Shown: positions 8,215 through 17,038, counted from the stretch's first letter. The stretch: 64,000 nt of DNA from Actinomadura latina NBRC 106108 (GCF_001552195.1 NZ_BCQS01000026.1:1-64000), one strand, 5' to 3'. The notes: generated from the sequence alone by a model not told the origin. Numbers and translations are program-made.

Positions 8215-8828
8215 CAGTCCGCCGTCCCGAGATAGGTGCGGATCGCTTCGACGAAGGTGATCAGGGAGTCTTGGTCGGCTCGCCAGCGGCGGTCGGGGTC
8301 CTCCAGGCAGTACCAGTGGTAGCCGAGGTGGGCGTAGGGGTTGTGGTAGTCGCGGAAGTAGTGCCCCGGTGTGACGAGCCGTCCGCTCTTGCGGCGCTGC
8401 AGTTTCGCGCTGAGGTAGAACCCGTCGGGCGCGCACTCGGGGTAGGCGGCGGGCGGCGTGATCAGGACGTTGGTCCGGTCGGGTACCCAGCCGGCGGGAA
8501 GTCGGAAACCGCCGATGAACACGTACGACTCGTCGTCGGCGATCTTCAGCCCGGGGTAGGCCGCCGCGAGCGTCGCGGCCTCCATACGCAGCCGCGCGGT
8601 GCGGCGGGTGACCGAACGGGCCTTGGAGTGCCGGGCGTGGTGGGTGAAGGTGTCGTTATCGGCGACGCGCAGCCGCTTGGCGTCCGGGACGATGACGTTG
8701 CGGTCCCGTTCCTGTCGCACCAGCACCCGGTCGGCGTCGATCCCGGCGAGCCGCTTGATCTCCTCCCCGTTCAGCTGGTCGGCGATCACCGGCACGTCCA
8801 CCCCGTTGATCCGGATCGTCTTCCCCAT
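8214..8828 (-). CDS. Ubiquitin-like domain fused to an E2-like domain
   Basis: This 204-residue protein has two parts. Residues 1-65 (TIRINGVDVPV, TGEE-like NGEEIKRLAGI, DNDTFTH) resemble the multiubiquitin beta-grasp family. Residues 85-200 resemble the prokaryotic E2 family E, with GGFRLPAGW, LITPPAAYPE and a conserved-looking HWYC (Cys174) followed by EDPDRRW; Cys174 is the candidate thioester cysteine, with Cys132 as alternative. Because the UBL is fused in front of E2, it has no free C-terminal glycine, so either another UBL is conjugated or the fusion works in a different way. First gene of the operon; start ATG 8828. Confidence 0.85.
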   Translation of the reverse strand: MGKTIRINGVDVPVIADQLNGEEIKRLAGIDADRVLVRQERDRNVIVPDAKRLRVADNDTFTHHARHSKARSVTRRTARLRMEAATLAAAYPGLKIADDESYVFIGGFRLPAGWVPDRTNVLITPPAAYPECAPDGFYLSAKLQRRKSGRLVTPGHYFRDYHNPYAHLGYHWYCLEDPDRRWRADQDSLITFVEAIRTYLGTAD

Positions 8829-9057
8829 CTGCTTGCTCCTCCGTCGCCCGGTGTGTCACCCATCTCCGATGGACGAGCCGTCCCGGCACCACCGGGCGTA
8901 CTCTGGACGAGTTCGATGGCGCGGCCGTTTGGAGGAGGGATCAGATGCAGACCTCCCAGCTCAGCGCCCTTTGTAGCCGGCGACTTCGACCACTCACGTC
9001 ACGCGCCCCGTGGGCCGCGACCGTCTTGTGGAACTGTTCTCAGGCGATTGTTAAACG

Positions 9058-9207
9058 ACAAGAGGTTGGCGCACACCCGAAAACCCGCCCTGACCAGCAC
9101 AGACGCCGCGACGAAGATCATCTAGGTTTCTCTCCTCAAGATCGTTTGCAGGGGTTGGTGCATGATCTTGCAAACCCGCAGGTCAGACCCCCATGATTTG
9201 AGGTACT
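9058..9207 (+). promoter_or_regulatory. Leader of decayed array 3
   Basis: About 150 bases match the leader of array 2. They contain AGAGGTTGGCGCACACC near the left end and the pair TTGCAA (9168-9173), 18 bases, CATGAT (9192-9197), ending GAGGTACTGT. The leader looks intact although its array is almost gone. The 230 bases between it and the UBL-E2 start (8829-9057) must hold the leftward promoter of that operon; I see no clear hexamers there. Confidence 0.7.
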
Positions 9208-9380
9208 GTCGCAGCGATCAACAAAACCGCATCGGATTGAAACTTCAGGGCGGCGTTGCCCAGGTTGAACACCGGCAGAGTCGCAGCGATCAACAAAACC
9301 GCATCGGATGAACGGGAACTTCTCGGGCGCATGTCCCAGCCGGGCGGTGTGTCGCAGCAAAACTGCAGTGGCATTGATAT
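9208..9380 (+). CRISPR. Decayed CRISPR array 3
   Basis: One intact 36-bp repeat (9208-9243, variant GCAGCGATCAAC), a second repeat (9280-9313) whose end is GGATGAAC instead of GGATTGAAAC, and a remnant GTCGCAGCAAAACTGCA from 9351. There is one clear spacer (9244-9279) and one decayed spacer. The repeat variant differs from arrays 1 and 2 in the same short region. Confidence 0.85.
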
Positions 9381-9706
9381 GCTCGATTCAGTTCGCGGTT
9401 TGCATTGACGACCCTTTGTCCAGTTTCTTATGGCCTGGTGACCGTGCGCGTTCGATCGCCAATACTCGTCGGGGGAAGCCCCGGGCGGGCTCCGTCCTTG
9501 GCGCAGTTCCTGTCTCGCATCATCTCCGGGCGAGGGCGTTGAGTTTGAGTGACTCCCTTGGCTTGGTTTCTGCTGCCGCCACATGGTCAATGGGTTCTGG
9601 AACGCTGAATTGCCTTGTCCTGGCGGCCCATCGGCACTCGTCCGGACGTCCGTGGAGGGCAGGGGGGCCAGGGTGAGTGCCCCAGCCCCTGTGAGCCTGA
9701 CAGTCG
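9381..9706. other. Intergenic stretch without a convincing gene
   Basis: About 325 bases between the end of array 3 and the stop of the leftward gene at 9707. Base composition is lower in GC than the neighbours. Reading frames here lack plausible starts and coding bias. I see no repeat or hairpin of note. Confidence 0.5.
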
Positions 9707-10300
9707 TTAACGCGTGTCAGGGACGTGGAGGCTGGCGACCGCCTGGTTGCGGGACACCAGGGTGAGGTCTCGGGCGGGTAGTTGCCTTGGGCCGTCCGTG
9801 TCGATGAGGTGCGTGGGGCCGTACGGCCATGGGCCCTTGAAGAGTGCGATGATGCTGGCCGTCGGCAGGTGTTCCAGCGTCTGGTGGACGACGTCGGCGT
9901 CGGGTCCTGGAGTCGCCAGCCATAGAGTCGCCGGCCGTGGAGTGGTTCCGGCAATGCCGAGCCGGGGATGCCTGCTCTCCAGGTGTTCGATCGTGTCTTC
10001 CAAGGTCTCGGCGACGTGCAGAGCCGAGGCGAATCGGCCGGACGGTAGGGATGATGTGTCGCCGAGCAGCTGCTCCAGGTCGGACAGCGCGATGACGACG
10101 TTGAGTCTTTCGGAGCCGTTCGTCAGGGCGTCGACGAGCACCGTACGAAGTAGGCGCTCGGCGCCGGGGCCGATCATGCCGGCGCCTCCCGGGTACATGA
10201 AGGACTGGGCAAGGGGCTGAGGCGGCCGGGTAAGGCGGCCGCGGGCGATGACGCGGCGTGCGATCAGGCGGCGGAGGGTGGAGATGGATGTGCTACCCAT
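9707..10300 (-). CDS. Hypothetical protein
   Basis: This 197-residue protein starts at ATG 10300 with AGGAG upstream. The N terminus is strongly basic (TLRRLIARRVIARGRL). The stretch GPGAERLLRTVLVDALTNGS with VVIALSDLEQLLG, followed by alternating strands (TLWLATPG, IIALFKGPWPYGP), resembles the C-terminal soluble part of actinomycete proteins that carry LysM or membrane domains in front, so it may be a truncated relative. The family is not recognised with certainty. It is divergent from the LuxR-type gene at 10572. Confidence 0.65.
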   Translation of the reverse strand: MGSTSISTLRRLIARRVIARGRLTRPPQPLAQSFMYPGGAGMIGPGAERLLRTVLVDALTNGSERLNVVIALSDLEQLLGDTSSLPSGRFASALHVAETLEDTIEHLESRHPRLGIAGTTPRPATLWLATPGPDADVVHQTLEHLPTASIIALFKGPWPYGPTHLIDTDGPRQLPARDLTLVSRNQAVASLHVPDTR

Positions 10301-10445
10301 GAGCGCTCCTGTTCGGTGGTCGTTGGAGCGCTGATCAAACAGCGAAATCCCTGGTCAGTGCCCTGAGTGAAACTCGTCATGGCCAGAAGTGATCACCGTG
10401 CGCGCGCTCGCGGAACGCTGAAGGAAGGTGATCCGTCCGTCAGCG

Positions 10446-10477
10446 CCAAGGCTGCGGCGCCGCGGCCGCAGCCTTGG
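10446..10477. repeat. Perfect 12-bp inverted repeat upstream of the LuxR-type gene
   Basis: CCAAGGCTGCGG and CCGCAGCCTTGG are exact inverted arms round an 8-base GC loop. There is no T-run, so a simple intrinsic terminator is unlikely. It lies about 95 bases before the LuxR-type gene within the 270-base divergent intergenic region, where it could be an operator or an mRNA structure. Confidence 0.6.
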
Positions 10478-10571
10478 CAGGGCGGTGATGACTTCTGCTC
10501 ATTGACCCGAAACACTCACCCTCCAACCCCGTGACGCTCCCGAGCCATATCGCTACTGTCTGTGCCTGGAG

Positions 10572-11579
10572 GTGGTGTGCTTGGGAACCACAGCGGAGCA
10601 GACGGCGAAGCAGCTTCTGGAGGGGATCGTCTCCGATGAGCTGCTGGTCCCGTATACCGTGCTGCTCGCGCGGGCTGGATGCCTGCTCGAAGAGGCGGAG
10701 GAGCTGCTCGGCGGCCCCGAACGGGTCAAAGCGCTCACTGACTCGGGCATGGCCCACATTCGGGGCGGGGGACCGGCGTTGCCTCCGCAGGTGATGCCCA
10801 CTCCACCGAACCTGGCCCTGCAGGGAGCGCTGGCCAACCTGGCGCGGCGGCTGACGACCGAGCACGAGCGTCTGCTGGACGGACACAAGCGGATGCTGGA
10901 CGCGCATCCGTCCAGTTCGGTGGTGACGGGCGGTGGCGCGGAGCGGCTGGTGCAGATCGTCACCGACCGGGACGAGATCACCGATCTGTCCCGCTCGTTG
11001 ATCAGTACGGCCCGGCGCGACTGGATGTCCCTGGACAACTACGTCTTGGAGGCGTCGGTCGACGAGTTCATCACCCTCTCCCCACCGCCTTCGCACGAGG
11101 GCGAAGTGAGGTGCCGGGCCATCTACGAGATGCGGTGTGCCGAGCATCCAGTCGGCGCGAGGGCGATCGAGGTCGCCGTTGCGGCCGGTGAGGAGGCGCG
11201 GTTGCTGCCTCGGATCGGCATGAAGATGCAGATCGTCGACGAGGCCATCGCGCTTCTTCCGCTGACACCGACGGGCCTGTCGGGGGCGTTGCTGGTCCGC
11301 TCCTCGGTCATCGTCGAGGCGTTGCGGGAGTACTTCGAGCTCCTGTGGGAGCGTGCGATCCCGTTCGGCGCCGCGCGAGCCGACAGTCCGCTGTCTCCTC
11401 TCCAGCAGAAGATCCTCAGCATGATGGCCGAGGGCCTGACGGATGAGGGCATCTCCCGGCGTGCCGGTGTGAGCCTGTCCACGGTGCGGCGGCATTCCGC
11501 TGTCATCAGGGAGAAACTCGGTTTCGAGAGCCGCTTCGCCGCCGGCGTCGCGGCGGTCCGGCGCGGCTGGCTGGGTTGA
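10572..11579 (+). CDS. LuxR-family transcriptional regulator
   Basis: About 335 residues. The last 65 residues form a LuxR/NarL helix-turn-helix: SPLQQKILSMMAEGLTDEGI, then SRRAGVSLSTVRRHSAVIRE. The N-terminal part (AEQTAKQLLEGIVSDELLVP) and the central domain resemble the TrmB-like/phospholipase-D-like regulators common in actinomycetes, not a response regulator receiver, so no phosphorylation site is expected. GTG codons occur at 10572 and 10575, but the GGAGG at 10568-10572 is better placed for the TTG at 10581. It is followed 30 bases later by the S9 peptidase gene. Confidence 0.85.
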   Translation: MVCLGTTAEQTAKQLLEGIVSDELLVPYTVLLARAGCLLEEAEELLGGPERVKALTDSGMAHIRGGGPALPPQVMPTPPNLALQGALANLARRLTTEHERLLDGHKRMLDAHPSSSVVTGGGAERLVQIVTDRDEITDLSRSLISTARRDWMSLDNYVLEASVDEFITLSPPPSHEGEVRCRAIYEMRCAEHPVGARAIEVAVAAGEEARLLPRIGMKMQIVDEAIALLPLTPTGLSGALLVRSSVIVEALREYFELLWERAIPFGAARADSPLSPLQQKILSMMAEGLTDEGISRRAGVSLSTVRRHSAVIREKLGFESRFAAGVAAVRRGWLG

Positions 11580-11609
11580 AGTCGTCACCACAGACTGAGA
11601 GGCATCTCC

Positions 11610-13403
11610 ATGCCCAAATTCCGAGATTTCGTTCCGCACCAGCGGATCCGCCCGAGCCTTGCGCTGTCGCCGGACGGGAGCACGGTCGCGTACTCCAGCA
11701 ACGCCGGAGGCAATTTCGATCTCTGGGTGCTCTCAATCGGTACCCGTGAGGCCCGGCAGCTGACCGAACTCGTCGACCAAGCCGTGCGGCAGATCGCGTG
11801 GGTACCGGACGGAAAGTCCCTGGTGTTCTCCGCAGATCGCCAGGGTGATGAGCAATTCCGCCTGTACCGGGTCGACATCGACGGGACGGGCCTCACCGAG
11901 ATCAGTTCCGGTAGAGACTGCCAGCGGCTACTCGCGACGGCGCCCTTCGATGCCGCCGGACGGTACCTTGCCTATGCCGCCAATGATCGCGACGAGACTG
12001 TTCAGGACCTCATCGTCCGAGACCTCGCCGACGACACCGAGCGCCGCATCGTCCCTCCACCGGAGGTCGGCTTCGAGCCGGCGGGCATATCGCCCGACGG
12101 GAAATGGCTGCTGACGGCCGGCTTCCGCTCCAATACCGACGTCGGTATCTACCTCATCGACCTGGAAACCGACGGCGAGCCTGTATGCGTCACCGCCGAG
12201 TACGGCGAGGGTGTGTTCGAGCCGGGACCTTGGATGGCGGATTCATCCGGCTTCTACCTGCTCACCGACTTGTGGGGCGAGTTCACGGCCGCGGCCCGCT
12301 ACCACCTCGACGGGACCTTGGAGCCAGTCGCACACCATGAGTGGGACGTCGAGCTCCTCGACGCGACCGGCGACACGATCGCCTGGTCAGTCAACGCAGC
12401 GGGACGCTCCACCCTGCACGCCTTGCAGGCTCACAGCGCGATCGACCTGCCGGAAACGCCGCCGGGGGTCGTCACCTCTCTCACGCTTGCGCCGCATGGA
12501 CAGGCCGCGGTCGTGCTGATCGATGCCGCCACTCGTCCGGTCGAGATCGCCGTACTCGACCAGAAGCGCGGCTTTCGGTATCTGACCGATGGCCGGCCGC
12601 CCGCACTCCACGTGGTCGAGCCGGTCGCACCCGAGTCGATCACCTATCCCGCCGCCGTCGGCCGGCAGGTCCAAGGCCTGCTCTACCGGCCTCACCGGGA
12701 GGGGCCGCACCCAGTCCTGTTGTCCATTCACGGTGGTCCCGAGGAGCAGGAGCGCCCGCGCTACGCCTTCTCCGGGCTCTATCAGCACCTGCTCGACCAA
12801 GGAATCGCGGTCTTCGCGCCCAATATCGCCGGATCCACCGGATACGGGTCCGCGCACCAGAAGCTCATCTACCGCGACTGGGGCGGCGTCGACCTCGACG
12901 ATCTCGATCATGCGGTTCGCTATCTGCAGGCCGCAACCGATCTCGATACCGGCCGCATGGCGGCCATGGGCGCGTCCTACGGAGGCTTTGCCGCCCTGTC
13001 CTGCCTGTCCAGGCTCCCCTACCAGTGGGCCGCCGGCGTTTCCCTGTGCGGCCCCACCAACCTGGTCACCCTTGCCGAAGCGTGCCCTCCGACCTGGAAG
13101 ACCTTCGTGGCCACCGTGCTCGGCGACCCCGAAAAGGACACGAAGTACCTGACCGAACGATCCCCGGTCACCTACGCCGACGCCATCGAGGCCCCCCTGC
13201 TCATACTCCAGGGAGCCCGTGATCCCCGCGTCCCGCGCGCCGAGTCCGACCAGCTCGTGGAGCGTCTGCGTGACCGGGGAGTGCACGTCGCCTATGAGGT
13301 CTTCGATGACGAAGGACACGGATTCAGTCGCCGAAAGAACGAACTTCGGGCATATGAAGACATCGCGCAGTTCCTGACCCGACATCTATTGTTCAGGGGT
13401 TGA
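11610..13403 (+). CDS. S9-family serine peptidase (prolyl oligopeptidase-like)
   Basis: This 597-residue protein has an N-terminal TolB/WD40-like propeller (LSPDGSTVAYSSNAGG, AWVPDGKSLVFSADRQGD) and a C-terminal alpha/beta hydrolase. The catalytic triad is visible: Ser456 in GASYGGF, Asp538 in LQGARDPRVP and His570 in DDEGHGF. The oxyanion-type motif SIHGGPEEQ precedes them. No signal peptide is seen, so it is probably a cytoplasmic acylaminoacyl- or dipeptidyl-peptidase. ATG 11610 fits a GAGAGG site. It follows the LuxR-type gene closely, so the two may be co-expressed. Confidence 0.92.
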   Translation: MPKFRDFVPHQRIRPSLALSPDGSTVAYSSNAGGNFDLWVLSIGTREARQLTELVDQAVRQIAWVPDGKSLVFSADRQGDEQFRLYRVDIDGTGLTEISSGRDCQRLLATAPFDAAGRYLAYAANDRDETVQDLIVRDLADDTERRIVPPPEVGFEPAGISPDGKWLLTAGFRSNTDVGIYLIDLETDGEPVCVTAEYGEGVFEPGPWMADSSGFYLLTDLWGEFTAAARYHLDGTLEPVAHHEWDVELLDATGDTIAWSVNAAGRSTLHALQAHSAIDLPETPPGVVTSLTLAPHGQAAVVLIDAATRPVEIAVLDQKRGFRYLTDGRPPALHVVEPVAPESITYPAAVGRQVQGLLYRPHREGPHPVLLSIHGGPEEQERPRYAFSGLYQHLLDQGIAVFAPNIAGSTGYGSAHQKLIYRDWGGVDLDDLDHAVRYLQAATDLDTGRMAAMGASYGGFAALSCLSRLPYQWAAGVSLCGPTNLVTLAEACPPTWKTFVATVLGDPEKDTKYLTERSPVTYADAIEAPLLILQGARDPRVPRAESDQLVERLRDRGVHVAYEVFDDEGHGFSRRKNELRAYEDIAQFLTRHLLFRG

Positions 13404-13516
13404 TCTAGGCGTACCGAGTGACGATGTAGACGGAATGCAAGGATTCCGTGGGCTGTCAGTAGGGTGCGAGGAAAGTGTCGAAATAATTGACCGTGCGTGC
13501 TCTACCGTCATCGAGC

Positions 13517-14773
13517 ATGTCCGCTTTCCTCGCTCCACTGGCGCTGTTCAGAGCTCCCGCAGTTGCCCCATTGTTCATCTCGCGACTCGTCTCCAGTGCA
13601 GGTGTCGGGTTCGGACAGGTGGCGCTCGCCTGGGGCGTCATGAACCTGGGGTACGGCCCTGCCGAACTCTCCCTGGTGATGGCCTGCAAAGCGGCACCCG
13701 CCATACTCATGGTCTTCACCGGAGTCGTCGGCGACTGGTTTCCGCGTCACCGCGTGCTGGTATCGGCCGAGCTCCTCGCCGCCGCGGCTTGGCTGGGGCT
13801 GGGCACATGCTTCCTGACCGAGACGGCCCCGCTTGCGCTGCTGTGCGGACTCGCCTGCCTTTCGGGAGTGGCGACGGCGATGTTCCTCCCGGCGATCCGG
13901 GGAATCGTGGCGGACCTGCTGACGGGCCGAGGCCGCCCGGCCGGTAACGCGCTGGTCAGCCAGACCGAATCGCTCGGGCTGCTCATCGGCCTGGCGACGT
14001 CCGGGGTGGTGGTCAGCACCGTGGGCGCCGGATGGGCGGCCTCGGCTCGGGGCGTGCTGTGCGCGGTCAGCGCGATCCTGCTGAGCCTGCTCAGAACCGC
14101 GCGCCATGACCGCGGATCCGGGATGCTTCGGGACCTTCGCGCAGGCTGGAAAGAGTTCGCCGCGCACAGATGGGTCTGGACGATGGCGTTGCAGTTCACG
14201 GCGCTCATCGGCGCCGTCGCCTGGTTCACAGACGTCATCGGGCCGATGTACATGAAACAAGGCCACGGCGGTGCGCGGGGATGGGGGATCATCGCCGCAT
14301 GTGAAGCCTTCGGGGCCCTGGCGGGGGCACTGGTCGGTGCACGCGTTAGGACGTCCAAACCGGTCGTCCTCGCCACGGCGCTTCCCGCTTCCGCGGCCAT
14401 CCCCATGATCGTCGTGTGGAGCGGCGTTCCCTGGGGGGGCATCGCCCTGGTGATCTTCGTTCCGGGTGTCTGCCAGGCCGCGTACTACGTCCTCTGGACG
14501 ACCGCCCTGCAGGACCATTTCGCGAGGGACGTGCTGGTCCGGGTCAACAGCTGGAGCATCGTCACCAGTTACCTGCTCACCCCCTTCGTCCTGGTCGCGG
14601 TGGGGCCCTTGATCGGCTACATCGGCCCCAAGAACGCGGCATTGAGCGCCGGGTTCCTCATCCTCTTCGCGACTGCGATGGCGCTCTGGTCAGTTCGGTC
14701 GGCCGCCGTCACCAGCTCGAAGGGTGCCGGTGCACGCCAGGTCGAGCCGATACCGCATGCCGAGCCGATCTAG
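13517..14773 (+). CDS. MFS transporter
   Basis: About 418 residues with some 11-12 hydrophobic segments and the MFS loop GVVGDWFPRHRVL after the second helix. Conserved parts (LFRAPAVAPLFISRLVSSAG, LPAIRGIVADLLTG, RPAGNALVSQTESLG) match the MFS drug-exporter branch seen in actinomycetes. I chose ATG 13517 (MSAFLAPLALFR) because an upstream frame start at 13487 adds an unlikely tail. The substrate cannot be told from sequence. Confidence 0.88.
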   Translation: MSAFLAPLALFRAPAVAPLFISRLVSSAGVGFGQVALAWGVMNLGYGPAELSLVMACKAAPAILMVFTGVVGDWFPRHRVLVSAELLAAAAWLGLGTCFLTETAPLALLCGLACLSGVATAMFLPAIRGIVADLLTGRGRPAGNALVSQTESLGLLIGLATSGVVVSTVGAGWAASARGVLCAVSAILLSLLRTARHDRGSGMLRDLRAGWKEFAAHRWVWTMALQFTALIGAVAWFTDVIGPMYMKQGHGGARGWGIIAACEAFGALAGALVGARVRTSKPVVLATALPASAAIPMIVVWSGVPWGGIALVIFVPGVCQAAYYVLWTTALQDHFARDVLVRVNSWSIVTSYLLTPFVLVAVGPLIGYIGPKNAALSAGFLILFATAMALWSVRSAAVTSSKGAGARQVEPIPHAEPI

Positions 14774-14827
14774 GAGATCTGACACCAACCGGAGGCGGCC
14801 GGAGTGCGGGCGTCCCGGGCGTGGTGA

Positions 14828-15223
14828 TCAGTCGGCGGGGCCGAGTAGGTCCCACCGGTTGCCGGAGATGTCGAGGAACACGGCGACCTGTCCGTAGGGT
14901 TCGGTGCGGGGCGGGGTGACGAACTCGACACCGGCGGCGGTCATGCGCTGGTGGGCGGCGTCGAAGTCGTCCACGCGCAGGAAGAACCCGACCCGGCCGG
15001 CGACCTGGTTCCCGATGGCGGCGGTCTGGCGTTGGCCGTCGGCGCGGGCGAGGAGGATGCCGGTCTGGGCGCCCGGTGGCCGCACGACGACCCATCTTTT
15101 GGGACGGCCGTCGTTGGTGAGCGAGGGTGAGTCTTCCACCAGGTCGAATCCCAGGGCGCCGGTGAAGAACTCGATGGCCGGGTCGTAGTCGTCCACCGCG
15201 ATGGTGATCAGGTCGAGCCGCAC
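14828..15223 (-). CDS. VOC (glyoxalase-fold) protein
   Basis: This 131-residue protein has two beta-alpha-beta-beta-beta units typical of the vicinal oxygen chelate fold: MRLDLITIAVDDYDPAIEFF at the N terminus and VGFFLRVDDFDAAHQRM in the second half, ending AVFLDISGNRWDLLGP. Metal ligands are uncertain. Proteins of this size give dioxygenase-like, glyoxalase-like or drug-binding resistance activities; the sequence does not say which. Confidence 0.9.
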   Translation of the reverse strand: MRLDLITIAVDDYDPAIEFFTGALGFDLVEDSPSLTNDGRPKRWVVVRPPGAQTGILLARADGQRQTAAIGNQVAGRVGFFLRVDDFDAAHQRMTAAGVEFVTPPRTEPYGQVAVFLDISGNRWDLLGPAD

Positions 15224-15289
15224 CTCCGCGAGCCTAGTAGGGCCTCCAGGCGGCGACCTCGTCGCGATGGGGTCTTGACATGGCTCGCG

Positions 15290-15811
15290 TCAGGAGTCGT
15301 GGATGTTCTCCGGCGGCGGAACCGCGTGCAGCAGGGCGGCCAGTTCGCGGTCGGGGCTGACGTGGCGGGAGTAGAGAGGGCCGCACGGGGTGGTCGCCAG
15401 ACGCAGGGAGAAGTCGAGGAGATCGGGTGCCGAGGTCCTTGAACGGTGCACGTCGGCCAGGTAGGTGAACTCGTTCATCACCCCGACGACGCTGCGATTG
15501 GCGGTCTTGGCCAGGCAGCTCTCGCCCATTTGCGCAAGCTCGCGGTCGATGATCTCTGCGGGGGTGCCGTGTGCGGTGAGCACGTCCGCGAGGTGGGTGG
15601 GGAAACGGTCCAGCAGCGTCGAGGCAGGGGCCAGCGGCATCAGCAAAGGAAGCAGTGTGCGTTCGTTGACGAACAGCGCGACCTGGGGTTTCCAGAACAG
15701 TGCCGTGGCGTACCAGGGGCCGAGCAAGGTGGTGGACTCCGCAGCGGGGCCGGGACGACCCACGCGGTCGAGCAGCTTCTTGGTCGCGTGCACGGTGAAC
15801 ATCTGCTCCAT
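15290..15811 (-). CDS. DUF6933-type protein
   Basis: 173 residues from ATG 15811; the ATG at 15802 (MFTVHATKKLLDRVG) with GGAG just upstream is an equally good start. The opening ATKKLLDR, the WYATALFWKPQVALFVNERT strand pair and ANRSVVGVMNEF match the DUF6933 family, whose function is unknown. No membrane segment or catalytic motif is seen. The gene stands alone, divergent from the hypothetical at 15974. Confidence 0.82.
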   Translation of the reverse strand: MEQMFTVHATKKLLDRVGRPGPAAESTTLLGPWYATALFWKPQVALFVNERTLLPLLMPLAPASTLLDRFPTHLADVLTAHGTPAEIIDRELAQMGESCLAKTANRSVVGVMNEFTYLADVHRSRTSAPDLLDFSLRLATTPCGPLYSRHVSPDRELAALLHAVPPPENIHDS

Positions 15812-15973
15812 CCTGCCCTTCCCGAGATGCGACACGCCGCTGAGGACACTCGCGGCGCTTACCTTTAGTTGACAGCATGCAGAGTGAAGCGCATAAAAGC
15901 TTCCGGCCGAGTGCCGCTCGAAGAGAGGAGTGCTGCATGGACCAAGCCCCATCGATGTTGGAGAGCACCCCAC

Positions 15974-16537
15974 GTGACCGAACCCCAAACCCCGACCAAC
16001 GATGACATCGAGCGACTCGCAGGCGAGCTGCATGAGCGCGTCCGAGCCCTCAACCACCTGACGCAAGGCCCGCCGGGACTCACCGAGCCGGCCGCCGCGT
16101 ACACGGTGCTGGGGAACCTGGCCCAGACGGCCTTCCGCCTGGCGCAGACGGCCGAGCAGATCGACCAGTTCCTGACCCGGGAACTCGACGCCGGCAGGCT
16201 CGGGCATGATCGCGGCGACGATCCTGTCGAGGCCGTGACCGCCGTCCACAATGCGCTCGGGCAGGTGACCGGGCAGGCCGCCGACCTCGGCGAGAGCTTC
16301 CGGCGAGCGGCCGGCGCACTCGCCCCGATCCACGCCGTGGACGACAGCCCAGAGCCGCCCCCAGACCGGCGCACAGTGGTGAACCTGGCCGACCGGGACG
16401 ACGCCCAGGTGGGGCCCGCCGGTGAGGACTTCCCCCGGACGATCAGCGAGGTCCTTCCGGGCCCGGCCGTCGCCGACGACATCCCGCCGGAGCTTCGCTC
16501 ACCACCCCAACCGCCGTATCCACGTCGCGGCCGGTAA
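15974..16537 (+). CDS. Hypothetical helical protein
   Basis: 187 residues from GTG 15974 (VTEPQTPTNDDIERLAGELH). The first two thirds are amphipathic helices (AYTVLGNLAQTAFRLAQTAE, AVHNALGQVTGQAADLGESF); the last third is Pro-rich and disordered. Proteins like this are frequent in actinomycete mobile or accessory regions, but I do not recognise a named family. Confidence 0.65.
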   Translation: MTEPQTPTNDDIERLAGELHERVRALNHLTQGPPGLTEPAAAYTVLGNLAQTAFRLAQTAEQIDQFLTRELDAGRLGHDRGDDPVEAVTAVHNALGQVTGQAADLGESFRRAAGALAPIHAVDDSPEPPPDRRTVVNLADRDDAQVGPAGEDFPRTISEVLPGPAVADDIPPELRSPPQPPYPRRGR

Positions 16538-16581
16538 GTCCACGGCCGGTCAGTCGGGGCCGTCCCGGACGTCCGGCTGAG

Positions 16582-16791
16582 TCATGTGTGGTCGGCGTGG
16601 AATGACAGGCCGCGTGCGTGGAGGGCCTGGCGCAGTGTCTTCACCGCGTTCGGGCCCATCCCGTGCAGTGCTGCGATGTCGGCTTCCCTGGCCTGGGCGA
16701 GTTGTTCGAGGCTGCTGTAGCCGGCGGCTGCGAGCGCTCGCCTGGCCGGGGCGGCGAGCTTGGGCAGGTCGCTTTCGTCGTCACTGGTCAT
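16582..16791 (-). CDS. Small helix-hairpin-helix protein
   Basis: 69 residues (MTSDDESDLP start). LAAPARRALAAAGYSSLEQL followed by ALHGMGPNAVKTLRQAL is the helix-hairpin-helix pattern of RNA polymerase alpha C-terminal-like or DNA-binding HhH proteins. It overlaps the end of the upstream gene by 11 bases. Confidence 0.8.
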   Translation of the reverse strand: MTSDDESDLPKLAAPARRALAAAGYSSLEQLAQAREADIAALHGMGPNAVKTLRQALHARGLSFHADHT

Positions 16792-17038
16792 CGGCTGACT
16801 CTTCCAGGTCGTCGGGTAGCAGGCGTCGGCGTGCGGCGGCGAGCCGTTCGGCGTAGTCAGGGGCGAAGATCCATGGCAGCGCGTTGTCGAGCGTCCCGGC
16901 GATCCGGTGCAGCGGCGCCCAGACGGCTGGGTCATCGACGATGCGGCTGAGGTCGGTCATCTGTACGGGCTCCAGCCAATCCGACAGCACCAGGGCCTCG
17001 TCGGCGGTGAGCTTGATGACGAACTCGTCCTGCTCCAT
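16781..17038 (-). CDS. Small hypothetical protein
   Basis: 85 residues (MEQDEFVIKLTADEALVLSD). An acidic helical protein with WAPLHRIAGTLDNALPWIF; this pattern is widespread in actinomycetes but unnamed. It is the first gene of a two-gene leftward unit with the HhH protein. Long reading frames running over it from the relaxase region are antisense artefacts. Confidence 0.75.
   Translation of the reverse strand: MEQDEFVIKLTADEALVLSDWLEPVQMTDLSRIVDDPAVWAPLHRIAGTLDNALPWIFAPDYAERLAAARRRLLPDDLEESADDQ

Noticed and set aside
10446..10477. Perfect hairpin considered as an intrinsic terminator
   Set aside because: It has no T-run and lies between divergent genes, so termination there would serve no transcript.
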